From Psychroflexus planctonicus (lineage in GTDB: Bacteria; Bacteroidota; Bacteroidia; Flavobacteriales; Flavobacteriaceae), in the NCBI RefSeq assembly GCF_014640195.1, contig NZ_BMGM01000012.1, positions 1 through 64,000 on the forward strand: a stretch of 64,000 bases of DNA, given 5' to 3'. The notes beneath the pieces were generated by a model. That model did no database searches. It saw nothing but the letters and a program-made list of their open reading frames with translations, and was not told the DNA's origin. This document shows positions 52,301 through 62,764 of the stretch, piece by piece. How positions within the stretch are numbered: position 1 is the stretch's first letter; the number at the start of each line of letters is the position of its first letter. The translations under genes were made by a program, and so were the position numbers.

Positions 52301-52786
52301 ATGAGCAAATTGTATAAAGCCAAAGTGAATGACGAATTTGAATTTGAGTTCACACAAGAAGAAATAGATAAAGTAGACAGTTTTTCTCCCACTTCTAAAC
52401 AAATCCACATACTGCATGAAAACCAATCGGTTACTACAGAAGTAATACAGCAAAATTTTAATCAGCAAGCCTATCAAATTAAAGTCAATTCAAACATTTA
52501 TAAAGTACAAATCTCAAACGATTTAGATGTATTGATTAAAGAAATGGGGCTGTCTTTAGCAGCTTCTTCTCAGATAAACGAGATAAAAGCACCAATGCCA
52601 GGCCTAATTTTAGATATTAAAGTAGAAGAAGGACAAGAAGTTAAAGAAGGCGAGACTTTACTAATTTTGGAAGCCATGAAAATGGAAAATTCAATTACTG
52701 CTCCCAGAGATGCCGTGATTAAAAAAGTTCCTATTACACAAGGAAACACTGTAGCTAAAAATGAATTGTTAATCGAAATGGAATAA
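52301..52786 (+). CDS. Biotin carboxyl carrier protein
   Basis: 161 residues. The N-terminal 80 residues are a linker-type region, and the C-terminal biotinyl domain (about 92-161) has APMPGLILDIKVEEGQEV and the biotinylated Lys127 in EAMKMENS. It is the first gene of BCCP-biotin carboxylase-carboxyltransferase, with its stop overlapping the next start. It carries carboxyl groups for the partner enzymes. Confidence 0.9.
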   Translation: MSKLYKAKVNDEFEFEFTQEEIDKVDSFSPTSKQIHILHENQSVTTEVIQQNFNQQAYQIKVNSNIYKVQISNDLDVLIKEMGLSLAASSQINEIKAPMPGLILDIKVEEGQEVKEGETLLILEAMKMENSITAPRDAVIKKVPITQGNTVAKNELLIEME

Positions 52787-54240
52787 TGATGCAGAGCATA
52801 AATAAAATATTAGTTGCCAACCGTGGTGAAATCGCACTACGCGTTATGAAAAGTATACGAAAAATGGGAATCAAATCGGTTGCTATTTTTTCTGAAGTAG
52901 ACCGAAATGCACCCCACGTTAGATATGCAGATGAAGCCGTTTGCGTGGGAAAAGCCGCTTCAAACGAATCCTATTTAAGAGCAGATAGAATCATTGAAAT
53001 CTGCAAACAATTACATGTAGATGCCATTCATCCAGGTTATGGTTTTTTAAGTGAAAATGCAGATTTTGCTGAAACCGTAGAAGAAAACAACATTATTTTT
53101 ATTGGTCCTAAATCGCATGCAATTCGAGTTATGGGCGATAAATTAGCAGCTAAAGATGCGGTGAAATCCTACGATATACCGATGGTTCCCGGAATAGATG
53201 AAGCCATTACCAATGTAGAGAAAGCCAAACAAATAGCTAAAGAAATCGGTTTTCCAATTTTAATAAAAGCTTCAGCTGGCGGTGGCGGAAAAGGAATGCG
53301 AGTAGTTGAAGAAGAAAAGAACTTAGAAGAACAAATGCAGCGCGCCATCAGCGAAGCCAAATCTGCTTTTGGCAACGGAGCTGTTTTTATTGAAAAATAC
53401 GTGGGTTCACCAAGACATATCGAAATTCAAGTTTTGGCAGATACACATGGAAATACAATTCATTTATTTGAGCGGGAATGTAGTGTACAACGCAGGCATC
53501 AAAAAGTAGTAGAAGAAGCTCCTTCAGTTATTTTAGACGATGCATTACGAAAAGAAATGGGCGATGCTGCCGTACGAGTAGCCAAAGCTTGTGATTATGT
53601 AGGTGCAGGAACAGTAGAATTTTTAATGGACGAGCAGAAAAACTTCTACTTCTTAGAAATGAACACCCGCTTACAAGTAGAACATCCAGTTACTGAAATT
53701 ATTTCAGGAGTAGATTTAGTCGAGCAGCAAATTAAAATCGCTCGAGGTGAAGTTTTAGAAATAAAACAAGAAGATTTAAAAATACAAGGTCATGCATTAG
53801 AATTACGAGTATATGCAGAAAATCCTTTAGAAGATTTCTTGCCTAGTGTAGGTTTGTTAGAACGTTATAGACCGCCATCTGGCGAAGGAATTCGGGTAGA
53901 CGATGGTTTTGAAGAAGGCATGGAAGTACCTATTTATTACGATCCGATGTTGGCTAAATTGGTTACTTTCGGCAAAGATCGAAACCAAGCTATACAACGT
54001 ATGATTGAAGCCATCGATCAATATGAAATTAAAGGCATTGAAACTACATTGCCTTTTGGGAAATTTGTTTGTAAACATGAAGCTTTTGTAAGTGGAAACT
54101 TCGATACTCATTTTGTTAAGAATTATTATACGCCAGATTTGCTTCATGAGGAAACTAAAAATGAAGCCAGAATAGCTGCGTTAATCGCCATAAAAAAATA
54201 TCAAGAAGACCAACAAAAACTCCGTTTACCAAAGGTCTAA
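52786..54240 (+). CDS. Acyl-CoA carboxylase biotin carboxylase subunit
   Basis: 484 residues. ATP-grasp enzyme that carboxylates biotin: [63 protein letters not shown] and [14 protein letters not shown] are present. An extra C-terminal region after 450 is short. Overlap with BCCP (TAATGATG) shows translational coupling. It probably serves both carboxyltransferases in the window. Confidence 0.93.
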   Translation: MMQSINKILVANRGEIALRVMKSIRKMGIKSVAIFSEVDRNAPHVRYADEAVCVGKAASNESYLRADRIIEICKQLHVDAIHPGYGFLSENADFAETVEENNIIFIGPKSHAIRVMGDKLAAKDAVKSYDIPMVPGIDEAITNVEKAKQIAKEIGFPILIKASAGGGGKGMRVVEEEKNLEEQMQRAISEAKSAFGNGAVFIEKYVGSPRHIEIQVLADTHGNTIHLFERECSVQRRHQKVVEEAPSVILDDALRKEMGDAAVRVAKACDYVGAGTVEFLMDEQKNFYFLEMNTRLQVEHPVTEIISGVDLVEQQIKIARGEVLEIKQEDLKIQGHALELRVYAENPLEDFLPSVGLLERYRPPSGEGIRVDDGFEEGMEVPIYYDPMLAKLVTFGKDRNQAIQRMIEAIDQYEIKGIETTLPFGKFVCKHEAFVSGNFDTHFVKNYYTPDLLHEETKNEARIAALIAIKKYQEDQQKLRLPKV

Positions 54241-54260
54241 CTCAAAAAGCATTTATTGAA

Positions 54261-55802
54261 ATGAGCAAAGCAATAGAAAATTTACAAGCTAAAATAAAAC
54301 AAGCCAAACTTGGCGGTGGTCAAGTTAGAATAGACAAACAACACGAAAAAAAGAAACTTACTGCAAGAGAACGCATCGACTACTTTTTAGACGAAGGCTC
54401 TTTTGAAGAAATGGGCATGTTGGTCACACACCGAACAACAGACTTCAACATGGACAAACAACAGTTCTATGGTGATGGAGTAGTTACGGGTTATGGCGCA
54501 GTAGACGGAAGATTAGTTTACGTATACGCGCAAGATTTTACCGTTTTTGGCGGAGCACTTTCTGAAACACACGCGGAGAAAATTTGTAAAATCATGGACA
54601 AAGCTGTGCAAGTTGGAGCGCCTATTATTGGACTAAATGATTCTGGTGGTGCGCGAATTCAAGAAGGAGTTCGTTCCTTAGGCGGTTATGCTGATATTTT
54701 TTACAGAAATGTACAAGCCAGTGGCGTAATTCCACAAATCTCGGCTATTATGGGACCTTGTGCAGGCGGAGCAGTATATTCTCCTGCCATGACGGATTTT
54801 ACTATTATGGTACAAGATACCAGTTACATGTTTGTAACTGGGCCAAATGTGGTTAAAACCGTTACCAATGAAGAAGTAAGTTCAGAAGAATTAGGTGGAG
54901 CAAGTGCACATTCAACTAAATCAGGTGTTACGCATTTTACAGCTCAAAATGATATTGATTGCCTAATGCAAATCAAGAAGTTGTTGAGTTACATGCCGCA
55001 AAATAATCAAGAAAAACCTGAAGATATAGAAATTCAGTTGGATGAAGAATACCGTGAGCAATTAGAGCACATTGTTCCTGAAAATGCCAACAAACCTTAT
55101 GATATGCACGAAGTAATCAAAGGCATTATTGATGAAGATTCCTTTTTTGAAGTGCATAAAAATTATGCGGATAATATTCTTGTAGGTTTTTCTAGAATAG
55201 GAGGTAAGAGTGTTGGAATAATAGCTAACCAACCTATGAGTTTAGCCGGTGTTTTAGACGTAGATGCTTCCAAAAAAGCAGCACGATTTGTTCGTTTTTG
55301 TGATGCTTTTAATATCCCACTTTTAGTGTTGGTAGATGTACCAGGATTTTTACCCGGTACAGATCAAGAATGGAGTGGAATTATTTTACATGGCGCTAAA
55401 TTGCTGTATGCATTAAGTGAAGCTACTGTTCCAAGAGTTACGGTAATTACTAGAAAAGCCTATGGTGGCGCTTACGATGTTATGAATTCGAAACACATTG
55501 GAGCCGACTTAAATTTTGCATGGCCAACCGCAGAAATTGCCGTTATGGGAGCAAAAGGAGCATCAGAAATTATTTTTAGAAAAGAAATTGCTTCAGCTGA
55601 AAATCCAACTGAAAAATTACTAGAAAAAGAAGCAGAATATGCTGAAACTTTTGCTAATCCATACAAGGCAGCTCAACGTGGTTTTATAGATGAAGTTATT
55701 CTTCCAAAAGATACACGTAGAAAGTTGATCAAAGCTTTTACCATGCTAAAGAATAAAGATGTGCTAAGACCTAAACGAAAACACGGTAATATTCCTTTAT
55801 AA
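54261..55802 (+). CDS. Propionyl-CoA carboxylase beta-type carboxyltransferase
   Basis: 513 residues. [23 protein letters not shown] at the start, [41 protein letters not shown], the oxyanion loop [14 protein letters not shown], and [17 protein letters not shown] in the second half match the propionyl/acetyl-CoA beta subunit. It follows biotin carboxylase by 20 bp. It carboxylates propionyl-CoA or a related acyl-CoA. Confidence 0.92.
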   Translation: MSKAIENLQAKIKQAKLGGGQVRIDKQHEKKKLTARERIDYFLDEGSFEEMGMLVTHRTTDFNMDKQQFYGDGVVTGYGAVDGRLVYVYAQDFTVFGGALSETHAEKICKIMDKAVQVGAPIIGLNDSGGARIQEGVRSLGGYADIFYRNVQASGVIPQISAIMGPCAGGAVYSPAMTDFTIMVQDTSYMFVTGPNVVKTVTNEEVSSEELGGASAHSTKSGVTHFTAQNDIDCLMQIKKLLSYMPQNNQEKPEDIEIQLDEEYREQLEHIVPENANKPYDMHEVIKGIIDEDSFFEVHKNYADNILVGFSRIGGKSVGIIANQPMSLAGVLDVDASKKAARFVRFCDAFNIPLLVLVDVPGFLPGTDQEWSGIILHGAKLLYALSEATVPRVTVITRKAYGGAYDVMNSKHIGADLNFAWPTAEIAVMGAKGASEIIFRKEIASAENPTEKLLEKEAEYAETFANPYKAAQRGFIDEVILPKDTRRKLIKAFTMLKNKDVLRPKRKHGNIPL

Positions 55803-55847
55803 CATAAAATAGAAACAATTGAAGCTTAAATATAGTTAGCACTTTAT

Positions 55848-56762
55848 TTAGAAAATAGATAAGCCAGTTAAATTGGTTAATTCTTCTAGAGCTTTCATGC
55901 CTAAACTTGAATTTCCTTTATCATTGAGTTTTGGACTCCAAACAGCAACAGAGAATTGCCTGGGATGAACAGCAACTATACCGCCGCCAACTCCAGATTT
56001 CCCTGGTAATCCTACACGGTAGCTAAATTCGCCAGCTTCATCATAAAATCCACAGGTTTGCATAATAGAATTGATTCGTTTCACACTTTGATTATTAAAA
56101 ACTTGATGGTTTGTACCTGATAACTTTCCGTCATCTGCAAAAATTTTATACGATGTTGCCAATTGTTTACAAGACATGTTTAAGGAACATTGGTAGAAAT
56201 AAAAGTCTAAAACTGCTTCTGGGTTGTTTTTAATATTGCCTAAAGATTTCATGTAATAAATTAAGGCTACGTTCCTAGAACCAGTTGCTTTTTCAGATTC
56301 GGCAACGCGCTCATCATAAGCAATACTTTCATCTTTACTTATTTTTCTAACAAAATTTAGCAAATCGTCTTTTGGGTTTTCCAGAACACTTAAAAGCAAA
56401 TCTGCAACAACAATAGAACCTGCATTGATAAATGGGTTTCGTGGTATTCCATTTTCGTTTTCGAGTTGTGTGAGTGAATTATATGCATTTCCCGAAGGTT
56501 CTACGTTTACTCTTTTCCAAAGATCATCGCCAACAATTTCTTTTGCTAAAGCAAGAGTATAAACTTTTGAAATACTTTGTATTGAAAATAATTCATTGCT
56601 ATCTCCAAAAGCGTAATCTTTTCCATCAACACAGGAAAGATGTAAGCCAAATTTATCAGGATTTACTTTCTGTAATTCAGGTATGTAATTAGCTACTTTT
56701 CCTGTTTTAGGAAGTTTGCTAATTTTATGCTCTAGCTTTTCAATAATGTGTTGATAATCCAT
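55848..56762 (-). CDS. glsA: Glutaminase A
   Basis: 304 residues. It hydrolyses glutamine to glutamate and ammonia. The serine-dependent beta-lactamase-like fold has Ser63-x-x-Lys66 (FSIQSISK), EPSGNAYNSLTQLE, the ENGIPRNPFINAGSI segment and GVGGGIVAVHPRQF. It starts at the base where PepE ends, so the two are co-transcribed. Both release amino groups from small compounds. Confidence 0.94.
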   Translation of the reverse strand: MDYQHIIEKLEHKISKLPKTGKVANYIPELQKVNPDKFGLHLSCVDGKDYAFGDSNELFSIQSISKVYTLALAKEIVGDDLWKRVNVEPSGNAYNSLTQLENENGIPRNPFINAGSIVVADLLLSVLENPKDDLLNFVRKISKDESIAYDERVAESEKATGSRNVALIYYMKSLGNIKNNPEAVLDFYFYQCSLNMSCKQLATSYKIFADDGKLSGTNHQVFNNQSVKRINSIMQTCGFYDEAGEFSYRVGLPGKSGVGGGIVAVHPRQFSVAVWSPKLNDKGNSSLGMKALEELTNLTGLSIF

Positions 56763-57487
56763 TAATTTAACTTTACTGAATTCAAATCAAAACCACTGTC
56801 AATTTCTTTAATGCTTTGCTTATGAAACAAACGTGCACTGAGATTTCCTTTTAAAAGTATTTTACTGTTTTCTAAATGCAACCAGCTTCCTTCTCTTAAA
56901 CCTAAAACCATTTCTTTATTATAGGTCATAAACTCTTTTATTCGGGTTTCTCGAGTTTCACCCATATGTTTATCATTAGCAATAGGATCTAAATAATGTG
57001 GATTTATTAAAAACGGAACAATACCTAAAGCATCAAAACTCGGCGGGTAAACTATAGGCATATCGTTTGTAGTTTTAATACTTAAACCACAAATATTACT
57101 GCCTGCGCTTGTGCCTAAATAAGGAGTTCCATTAGAGATTTTCTGTTTCAGAGCATCGAGTAAGTCAAACTTATACAATTGATTTAATAGCACAAAAGAA
57201 TTTCCACCACCTGTAAAAATGGCTTTCGCATTTTTAATGGCTTCAATTGGTTGATTAAACTGGTGCAAACCAACACATTTTTTTCCAATTTTAGAAAAGG
57301 CTTCATTTGCTTTTTGGGTGTATGCATCATGACTAATTCCACTTGGTCTTGCAAAGGGAACAAACAAAACTTCGTCTATATTCTTAAATAAATTAACTAA
57401 TTCAGGCAGGAGGTATTCCAAATATTTGCCTTGATGTAAGGTTGAAGTACTGGCTAATAAACATTTATAATTAGAAGTATTTGTCAT
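56762..57487 (-). CDS. pepE: Dipeptidase E (alpha-aspartyl dipeptidase)
   Basis: 241 residues from ATG 57487; upstream codons reach 57577 but would cover the divergent gene's start. It hydrolyses Asp-X dipeptides. The Ser-dependent class I glutamine-amidotransferase-like fold has IFTGGGNSF and the catalytic Ser127 in GTSAGSN, with INPHYLD supplying the His. Together with glsA it makes a two-gene operon. Confidence 0.88.
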   Translation of the reverse strand: MTNTSNYKCLLASTSTLHQGKYLEYLLPELVNLFKNIDEVLFVPFARPSGISHDAYTQKANEAFSKIGKKCVGLHQFNQPIEAIKNAKAIFTGGGNSFVLLNQLYKFDLLDALKQKISNGTPYLGTSAGSNICGLSIKTTNDMPIVYPPSFDALGIVPFLINPHYLDPIANDKHMGETRETRIKEFMTYNKEMVLGLREGSWLHLENSKILLKGNLSARLFHKQSIKEIDSGFDLNSVKLN

Positions 57488-57575
57488 TTTAACTCTTTTA
57501 ATTAATTGTTGTTTCGTGTTGTAAACTTCGCTGATTTTATATATATTGTTGTATCTTTTAAACACATTTAACATC

Positions 57576-58352
57576 ATGAGAAATTTTTATCTAATTCTTT
57601 TTTTTCTGCCCTTTTTAACTTTTGCTCAAATAACAGAACGTGTTTTTGTTGAAGGAAAAGTAAACGTGCCTTTGCAAGATGATGCTGCCAAAATTGATGT
57701 ATATAATAAAACAACCGAAAAAGGCACTATTACTAATGAAATTGGCGAATTTCAGATTTTTGTTGGCGTAGGTGATGAGTTGAGTTTTTCTGCAGTTCAA
57801 TATGTAGATTTTTCAGTTTTCATCAACCAAACAATTGTAGATAATAAAAAAATGACTGTTTTGTTACGTGAGTCTGAAAATACACTTGATGAAGTTGTTA
57901 TTAAACCCTATGATTTAACTGGAAACATTGTTGTAGATGCGCAAAAAGTGAAAACTACCGATAAAATCAATTTAGATAAAGACACAAAAAAAGCAATTAA
58001 CACCATGGAAGGTGAATACACTGCAGATCGTCAAACTGCAGAGCGAAAATCTATTGTAGATGAACAATTTATTGAATACGGATTAGACGTTGCTAATATT
58101 TTTAGAACCATTTTTAAAAATGTGGGTAAAAATGAAAAAAATGAATTACCTAAAGATTTAGATGTTACCGTTAGAAAGATGTATGACGACGATTTTTTCA
58201 ATGAATATCTAGACATCGACAAGAAAAACATCAATGAATTTATCTTCTTTGTTCAAGACACTGGTTTTAGTAAAGAGTTATTGAAGAAAGAAAATCAACT
58301 TGACTTTATTCAATTTTTGGTAGAAAAATCCAATGAATTCAAATCTAATTAG
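57576..58352 (+). CDS. Secreted CarboxypepD_reg-like protein, paralogue 2
   Basis: 258 residues from ATG 57576 (the earlier Met at 57546 has no signal peptide directly behind it). Signal peptide MRNFYLILFFLPFLTFAQ. A regulatory-like beta-sandwich (FVEGKVNVPLQDDAAKIDVYN ... TITNEIGEFQIFV ... ELSFSAVQYVDFSVF) is followed by DEVVIKPYDLTGNIVVDAQ and a helical C-terminal domain. Same plan as 16906-17673 and the next gene. Likely outer-membrane associated; function unknown. Confidence 0.72.
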   Translation: MRNFYLILFFLPFLTFAQITERVFVEGKVNVPLQDDAAKIDVYNKTTEKGTITNEIGEFQIFVGVGDELSFSAVQYVDFSVFINQTIVDNKKMTVLLRESENTLDEVVIKPYDLTGNIVVDAQKVKTTDKINLDKDTKKAINTMEGEYTADRQTAERKSIVDEQFIEYGLDVANIFRTIFKNVGKNEKNELPKDLDVTVRKMYDDDFFNEYLDIDKKNINEFIFFVQDTGFSKELLKKENQLDFIQFLVEKSNEFKSN

Positions 58353-58510
58353 TAACAAAATTTACTTTGTTTTGGATGCACTACAGGATTATTCAAATTA
58401 TAGATGATTTATTTTTCTCTTTTTCAATTTTAAAACTGCTGTAAAAACAAAAATTTATAATTGCAATTTTTAAGAATGAAGTTCGTTAATTCAAATATGC
58501 AATCTATAGA

Positions 58511-59284
58511 ATGAAGCTTCAACAAATACTTGTTTATATTTCACTTTTCTTATTTTCAGGAGTTTGTATTCATGCGCAATCAATAAATTTAGAAGGAAAA
58601 ATTATAGCTGACAACGAAGAAACAGCTTTTGTAAATATTATTAATCTTTCACAAAAAACAGGCAGCATTAGTAATACCAAAGGAGAGTTTAATGTTTCGG
58701 TTCATTTAAACGATACATTAATTTTTAGTGCTGTTCAGTTTGAAAAACTTGAGGTGGTAATTTCTGAAGAGATAATTCAAAATGAATTTTTAGAAGTTCA
58801 GTTAGTTGAAAAAAATAATCTTTTGCGCGAAGTAGTTTTAAACCCTTATGGTTTAACAGGAAATTTAGTTGAAGATGCGCAAAATATGCCAAGTTACGTT
58901 TTTGACTATAAAGCTGCAGGTTTAAAACCACCCCGAAAACCTTTGTCTCAAACTGAAAGAAGATTGTACACCGCGACCAGTACTTCTGTAGATTATATTC
59001 TAAATTCAATAAATGGAAGAATTAAAAAACTCCGCATGTTAAATGAGTGGAGTAAATTAGATGATTTAAAAAATGATATACAACAACGCATTCCTAAAAC
59101 ATACTTTGTTACAGATTTAGGAATTGAAGAAAAGTACCTAGAAGATTTTATTTACTTTTGCATAGAAGACAATGCGTTAAAATCATACGTACAAAATAAC
59201 GAAGATTTAGAAATCATTAAATACCTTAGACTAAAAGCCGATGCTTATAAACTACTTAAAGCCAACGAAATTTCTACTCATTAG
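58511..59284 (+). CDS. Secreted CarboxypepD_reg-like protein, paralogue 3
   Basis: 257 residues. Signal peptide (ILVYISLFLFSGVCIHAQ), then the beta-sandwich (LEGKIIADNEETAFVNIIN ... SISNTKGEFNVSV ... LIFSAVQFEKLEV) and LREVVLNPYGLTGNLVEDAQ before the helical tail. Closest to the preceding gene. It overlaps the next gene by 44 bp, so they form one transcript with DUF6702 and probably the M1 peptidase. Confidence 0.72.
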   Translation: MKLQQILVYISLFLFSGVCIHAQSINLEGKIIADNEETAFVNIINLSQKTGSISNTKGEFNVSVHLNDTLIFSAVQFEKLEVVISEEIIQNEFLEVQLVEKNNLLREVVLNPYGLTGNLVEDAQNMPSYVFDYKAAGLKPPRKPLSQTERRLYTATSTSVDYILNSINGRIKKLRMLNEWSKLDDLKNDIQQRIPKTYFVTDLGIEEKYLEDFIYFCIEDNALKSYVQNNEDLEIIKYLRLKADAYKLLKANEISTH

Positions 59285-59756
59285 TCTTTTTTGTTTCTCT
59301 CAAACCAGTTTTAATTCCCATAAATTTTACGTTAGTGTTACGGATGTGGAGTATAAAACTGAAGAAAAAGCAATTCAAATAATCAGTCGAGTTTTTGTAG
59401 ATGACTTTGAAGATGTGTTAGGAAAAAGATTTAGCATTCCAATAGTGTTGCTTCCTGATGAAGAATCAAAAAATGCAGATCAATGGATCTCGAGATACAT
59501 CAATCAAAAATTAAATATTGAAATACAAGGTAAAGAAGTTCAACTCAATTTTATAGGAAAGCGCTATGAAGATGATAGAATTTACCTTTATATTGAAGCT
59601 GAAAACATTCCTGATTTTAATTCTATTTCAGTTGAAAACCTAATCTTAACCGATTTATTTGAAGAACAAAAAAACTTGGTACACTTCAAAAAAAACAAGG
59701 AATTGAAAAGTATGGTTTTAACTAAATCTAAGTCAAAACATACTTTTACCTACTAA
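59241..59756 (+). CDS. DUF6702 family protein
   Basis: 171 residues with a hydrophobic signal region (FLLISLFCFSQTSFNSHKFY) and the DUF6702 pattern HKFYVSVTDVEYKTEEKAIQI and RVFVDDFEDVL near the start. Small beta-rich envelope protein. It begins inside the previous gene and is followed 52 bp later by the M1 metallopeptidase, the typical Flavobacteriia neighbour. No activity known. Confidence 0.75.
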   Translation: MLINYLKPTKFLLISLFCFSQTSFNSHKFYVSVTDVEYKTEEKAIQIISRVFVDDFEDVLGKRFSIPIVLLPDEESKNADQWISRYINQKLNIEIQGKEVQLNFIGKRYEDDRIYLYIEAENIPDFNSISVENLILTDLFEEQKNLVHFKKNKELKSMVLTKSKSKHTFTY

Positions 59757-59808
59757 CATTTTATCAAACCTAAAAAATAACTATTTTAGCAATCAAAATT
59801 TGAAAACT

Positions 59809-62118
59809 ATGAGAAATTTATTGAAATGTATTTTCGTTTCAAGCTTGTTTCTTCTACCATTAACTTTAATGGCACAGGAAGAAGAAGAAAAACAACAAGG
59901 CCACACCAACGAGAATAAATTTAAACAGCTTCACGATTTATTTGCAACACCAAACTCTTATCGAACAGCTGCGGGAGCTCCAGGACATGAGTATTACCAA
60001 AATACAGCAGATTACCAGATGAATATTGTGTTGGACGACAAAACACAACGTTTAACAGGTGAAGCTACAGTTACTTACACCAATAATTCTCCAAACGAAT
60101 TGGAATACCTTTGGATGCAATTGGACCAAAACATTAGAGAAAAAGGAAGCCCAGCTAAAGAAAAAGACGGTGCTGGTTTTTCACCTGTAATGCCAGTAGA
60201 AAATTTCACAGAAACTTACATGGGTGAAGAATTTGATGGCGGTTTTAAAATTACTTCGCTAACCAAAGACGGCCAACCATTACCACATAAAATAAATTGG
60301 ACAATGATGCGCATAGATATGCCACAGTCTTTGAAGCCTGGAGAAAGTTTTACATTTGATATCGAATGGAATTATTTAATAAATAATCACGTAACAAACA
60401 GAGCAAGATCAGGTTATGAACATTTTGAAGAAGATGGAAACAACGCTTATGTTATTGCACAGTTTTTTCCAAGAATGGCGGTGTATAATGATGTAGAAGG
60501 ATGGCAAAACTACCAATTTTGGGGTAACGGAGAATTTGCACTTCCTTTCGGAAATTACGATGTAAAAATTACAGTTCCTGAAGACCATGTTATGGAAGCT
60601 ACGGGCGAACTTCAAAATAGAAAAAAAGTATTTACAAAAGATATGATGAAACGCTATGATGAAGCAAAAAAATCTTTTGATAAACCTGTTCTAATTGTAA
60701 CCCAAGAAGAAGCAGAAGCTGCAGAAAAAGCTTTTGCAACAAAAACAAAAACATGGGAATGGAAAGCTGAAAAGGTTCGAGATTTTGGTTTTGCTACTTC
60801 TAGAAAATTCATTTATGATGCCATGAATGTAAAGATAGGAGATAAGGAAGTCATGGCCATTTCACTTTATCCTAAAGAAGGAAATCCACTTTGGGAAGAA
60901 TGGTCAACTTATGCAGTAGCTAGTACTTTAGAAACTTACAGCGATTTTACATTTCAATATCCTTACCATAAAGCTATTTCAGTTCACGCAAAAAATCAAG
61001 GAATGGAATATCCTATGATTTGCTGGAATTACGGAAGACCAAATAAAGACGGAACTTATTCAGATCGAGTAAAATATGGAATGATTAGTGTTATTATTCA
61101 TGAAATAGGACACAACTATTTCCCAATGATTGTAAATAGTGATGAGCGCCAATGGGGTTGGATGGATGAAGGTTTAAATACGTTTATGCAATATTTAGCT
61201 GAACAAGAATTTGGCAAGAAACATCCTGATGCTTTAGGTGGTTTAGATGCTTATCCTTCAAGACGTGGAGAGCCTTCTAAAATTGTAGATTACATGAAGG
61301 GAAACCAAGACTACATATCTCCAATCATGACTAACCCTGAACAAGTTTATCAACTTGGAAACAATGCGTACGGAAAGCCAGCAACTGCACTTAATATTTT
61401 AAGAGAAACAGTAATGGGACCAGAATTGTTTGATTATGCTTTTAAAACTTTTGCTCAACGCTGGATGTTTAAACACCCAACTCCTGAAGACTTTTTTAGA
61501 ACTATGGACGATGCATCTGCTGTAGATTTAGATTGGTATTTTAGAGGCTGGTTTTATACTACAGATTATGTAGACATTGGTGTAAAAAGCGTAAAAGAAT
61601 ATTTACCAACCAATACACCTACAAAAAAAGGCAAAGAGTTACTGGCTCGTTACGGAATTACAGATCCAGAAAACGACCCAAGAACTGCTGGAGCTGTGTA
61701 TGTAGTAGAAGTAGGTTCAGAAGATTTTGATGAAGCTATGCTAGAAAAAGATCCTTTAGAAAACGCCCCATTATTAAATGAATTTATAATGGATAACTTT
61801 TCTGCTCAAGAACAAGTAGACTTAGATGTACCAAAGTATTTTTATGAAGTTACCTTCAACAAACCAGGTGGTTTAGTAATGCCTATTATTGTTGAATATG
61901 CTTACGAAGATGGTTCAACTGAAAAAGTAACCTATCCAGCACAAGTTTGGCGTAAAAACGACAAAGAAGTTAGCAAGGCAATTACATCTGATAAGCGAAT
62001 AGTTAATATAACTGTAGATCCTGATATAGAAACCGCTGATGTAGACTTGTCTAACAACAACTGGCCAGCTAAAGAAAAAGAGTCTGAATTTGATGAATTT
62101 AAAAATAAAGAAGACTAG
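59809..62118 (+). CDS. M1 family metallopeptidase
   Basis: 769 residues from ATG 59809 (a TTG nine bases earlier is a poor alternative). Signal peptide MRNLLKCIFVSSLFLLPLTLMAQ. Zinc site His431-Glu432-x-x-His435 in HEIGHNY with the third ligand Glu454 (18 residues later). N-terminal beta domain, catalytic domain, then helical and beta C-terminal domains with an acidic end. It is exported and probably cleaves peptides in the periplasm. Terminator follows. Confidence 0.93.
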   Translation: MRNLLKCIFVSSLFLLPLTLMAQEEEEKQQGHTNENKFKQLHDLFATPNSYRTAAGAPGHEYYQNTADYQMNIVLDDKTQRLTGEATVTYTNNSPNELEYLWMQLDQNIREKGSPAKEKDGAGFSPVMPVENFTETYMGEEFDGGFKITSLTKDGQPLPHKINWTMMRIDMPQSLKPGESFTFDIEWNYLINNHVTNRARSGYEHFEEDGNNAYVIAQFFPRMAVYNDVEGWQNYQFWGNGEFALPFGNYDVKITVPEDHVMEATGELQNRKKVFTKDMMKRYDEAKKSFDKPVLIVTQEEAEAAEKAFATKTKTWEWKAEKVRDFGFATSRKFIYDAMNVKIGDKEVMAISLYPKEGNPLWEEWSTYAVASTLETYSDFTFQYPYHKAISVHAKNQGMEYPMICWNYGRPNKDGTYSDRVKYGMISVIIHEIGHNYFPMIVNSDERQWGWMDEGLNTFMQYLAEQEFGKKHPDALGGLDAYPSRRGEPSKIVDYMKGNQDYISPIMTNPEQVYQLGNNAYGKPATALNILRETVMGPELFDYAFKTFAQRWMFKHPTPEDFFRTMDDASAVDLDWYFRGWFYTTDYVDIGVKSVKEYLPTNTPTKKGKELLARYGITDPENDPRTAGAVYVVEVGSEDFDEAMLEKDPLENAPLLNEFIMDNFSAQEQVDLDVPKYFYEVTFNKPGGLVMPIIVEYAYEDGSTEKVTYPAQVWRKNDKEVSKAITSDKRIVNITVDPDIETADVDLSNNNWPAKEKESEFDEFKNKED

Positions 62119-62143
62119 AAAGATTTTATATTAATTAGACTAA

Positions 62144-62175
62144 AAAAACCACGTTTGAGAAAACGTGGTTTTTTA
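62144..62175 (+). terminator. Intrinsic terminator after the M1 peptidase
   Basis: Stem AAACCACGTTT / AAACGTGGTTT with a 4-nt loop, then T6, 25 bp after the stop. Confidence 0.85.
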
Positions 62176-62225
62176 TTTCTTGAATCCAGCCTTTAAACCT
62201 ATTCATAATTTATAATTTATCCGTA

Positions 62226-62254
62226 TTTGAGCACTTCAGTATTTCGTATATTTG
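62226..62254 (+). promoter_or_regulatory. Promoter of the tat gene, leaderless type
   Basis: TTTG (62226-62229), 17-nt spacer, TATATTTG (62247-62254), then CCCT and ATG at 62259. A complete Bacteroidota promoter whose start would coincide with the start codon. Confidence 0.55.
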
Positions 62255-62258
62255 CCCT

Positions 62259-62546
62259 ATGAATTTAATATATTTCATTAGCGGAGGAGAAATTGCCATC
62301 ATATTACTGATTGTGGTTATGGTTTTTGGTGCAGATAAAATACCTGATATTGCTCGTAATCTTGGTAAAGCAGCTAAATCGGTTAAAAATGCCACAGACG
62401 AAATTAAATCTGAAATCAACAAGTCTTCTGAAAGAACTTCTCAGGAGTTTGATAAAGTAGATATTACCAAACAGATAGACAAAGAAGCGGCTAAGGTAAA
62501 AGATGACATAGATGAAATCACTGGACCCGTAAAACGAAGATTTTAA
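62259..62546 (+). CDS. Sec-independent translocase component TatA/TatB
   Basis: 95 residues. A single N-terminal membrane helix (IAIILLIVVMVFGADKI) followed by the amphipathic helix with FGADKIPDIARNLGKAAKSVK is typical of TatA/TatB. Charged helical tail. It forms pores for folded proteins together with TatC (not seen here). The next gene overlaps by one base. Confidence 0.85.
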   Translation: MNLIYFISGGEIAIILLIVVMVFGADKIPDIARNLGKAAKSVKNATDEIKSEINKSSERTSQEFDKVDITKQIDKEAAKVKDDIDEITGPVKRRF

Positions 62547-62764
62547 TGCAGCTAAATAGAAACGTAGGAAAATTAGACCGAGCCATTCGAACTTTAGTAG
62601 CTATAGGAATTGCCTTGCTTTACTTATTTGATGTGATTTCAGGAATATTGGGTATGGTCTTAACCGCACTTGCTATTATTTTACTAATTACAAGTCTAGT
62701 TAATTTTTGCCCTTTGTATAAAATTATCGGCTTCAACTCTTGTAAATTCGATCCTGAAAATTAA
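62546..62764 (+). CDS. DUF2892 (YgaP-like membrane domain) protein
   Basis: 72 residues. VGKLDRAIRTLVAIGIALLYL opens the family, two membrane helices follow, and the end CPLYKIIGFNSC holds the conserved Cys pair. It probably anchors in the inner membrane. Overlaps tatA/B by one base, so likely translated together. Confidence 0.85.
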   Translation: MQLNRNVGKLDRAIRTLVAIGIALLYLFDVISGILGMVLTALAIILLITSLVNFCPLYKIIGFNSCKFDPEN

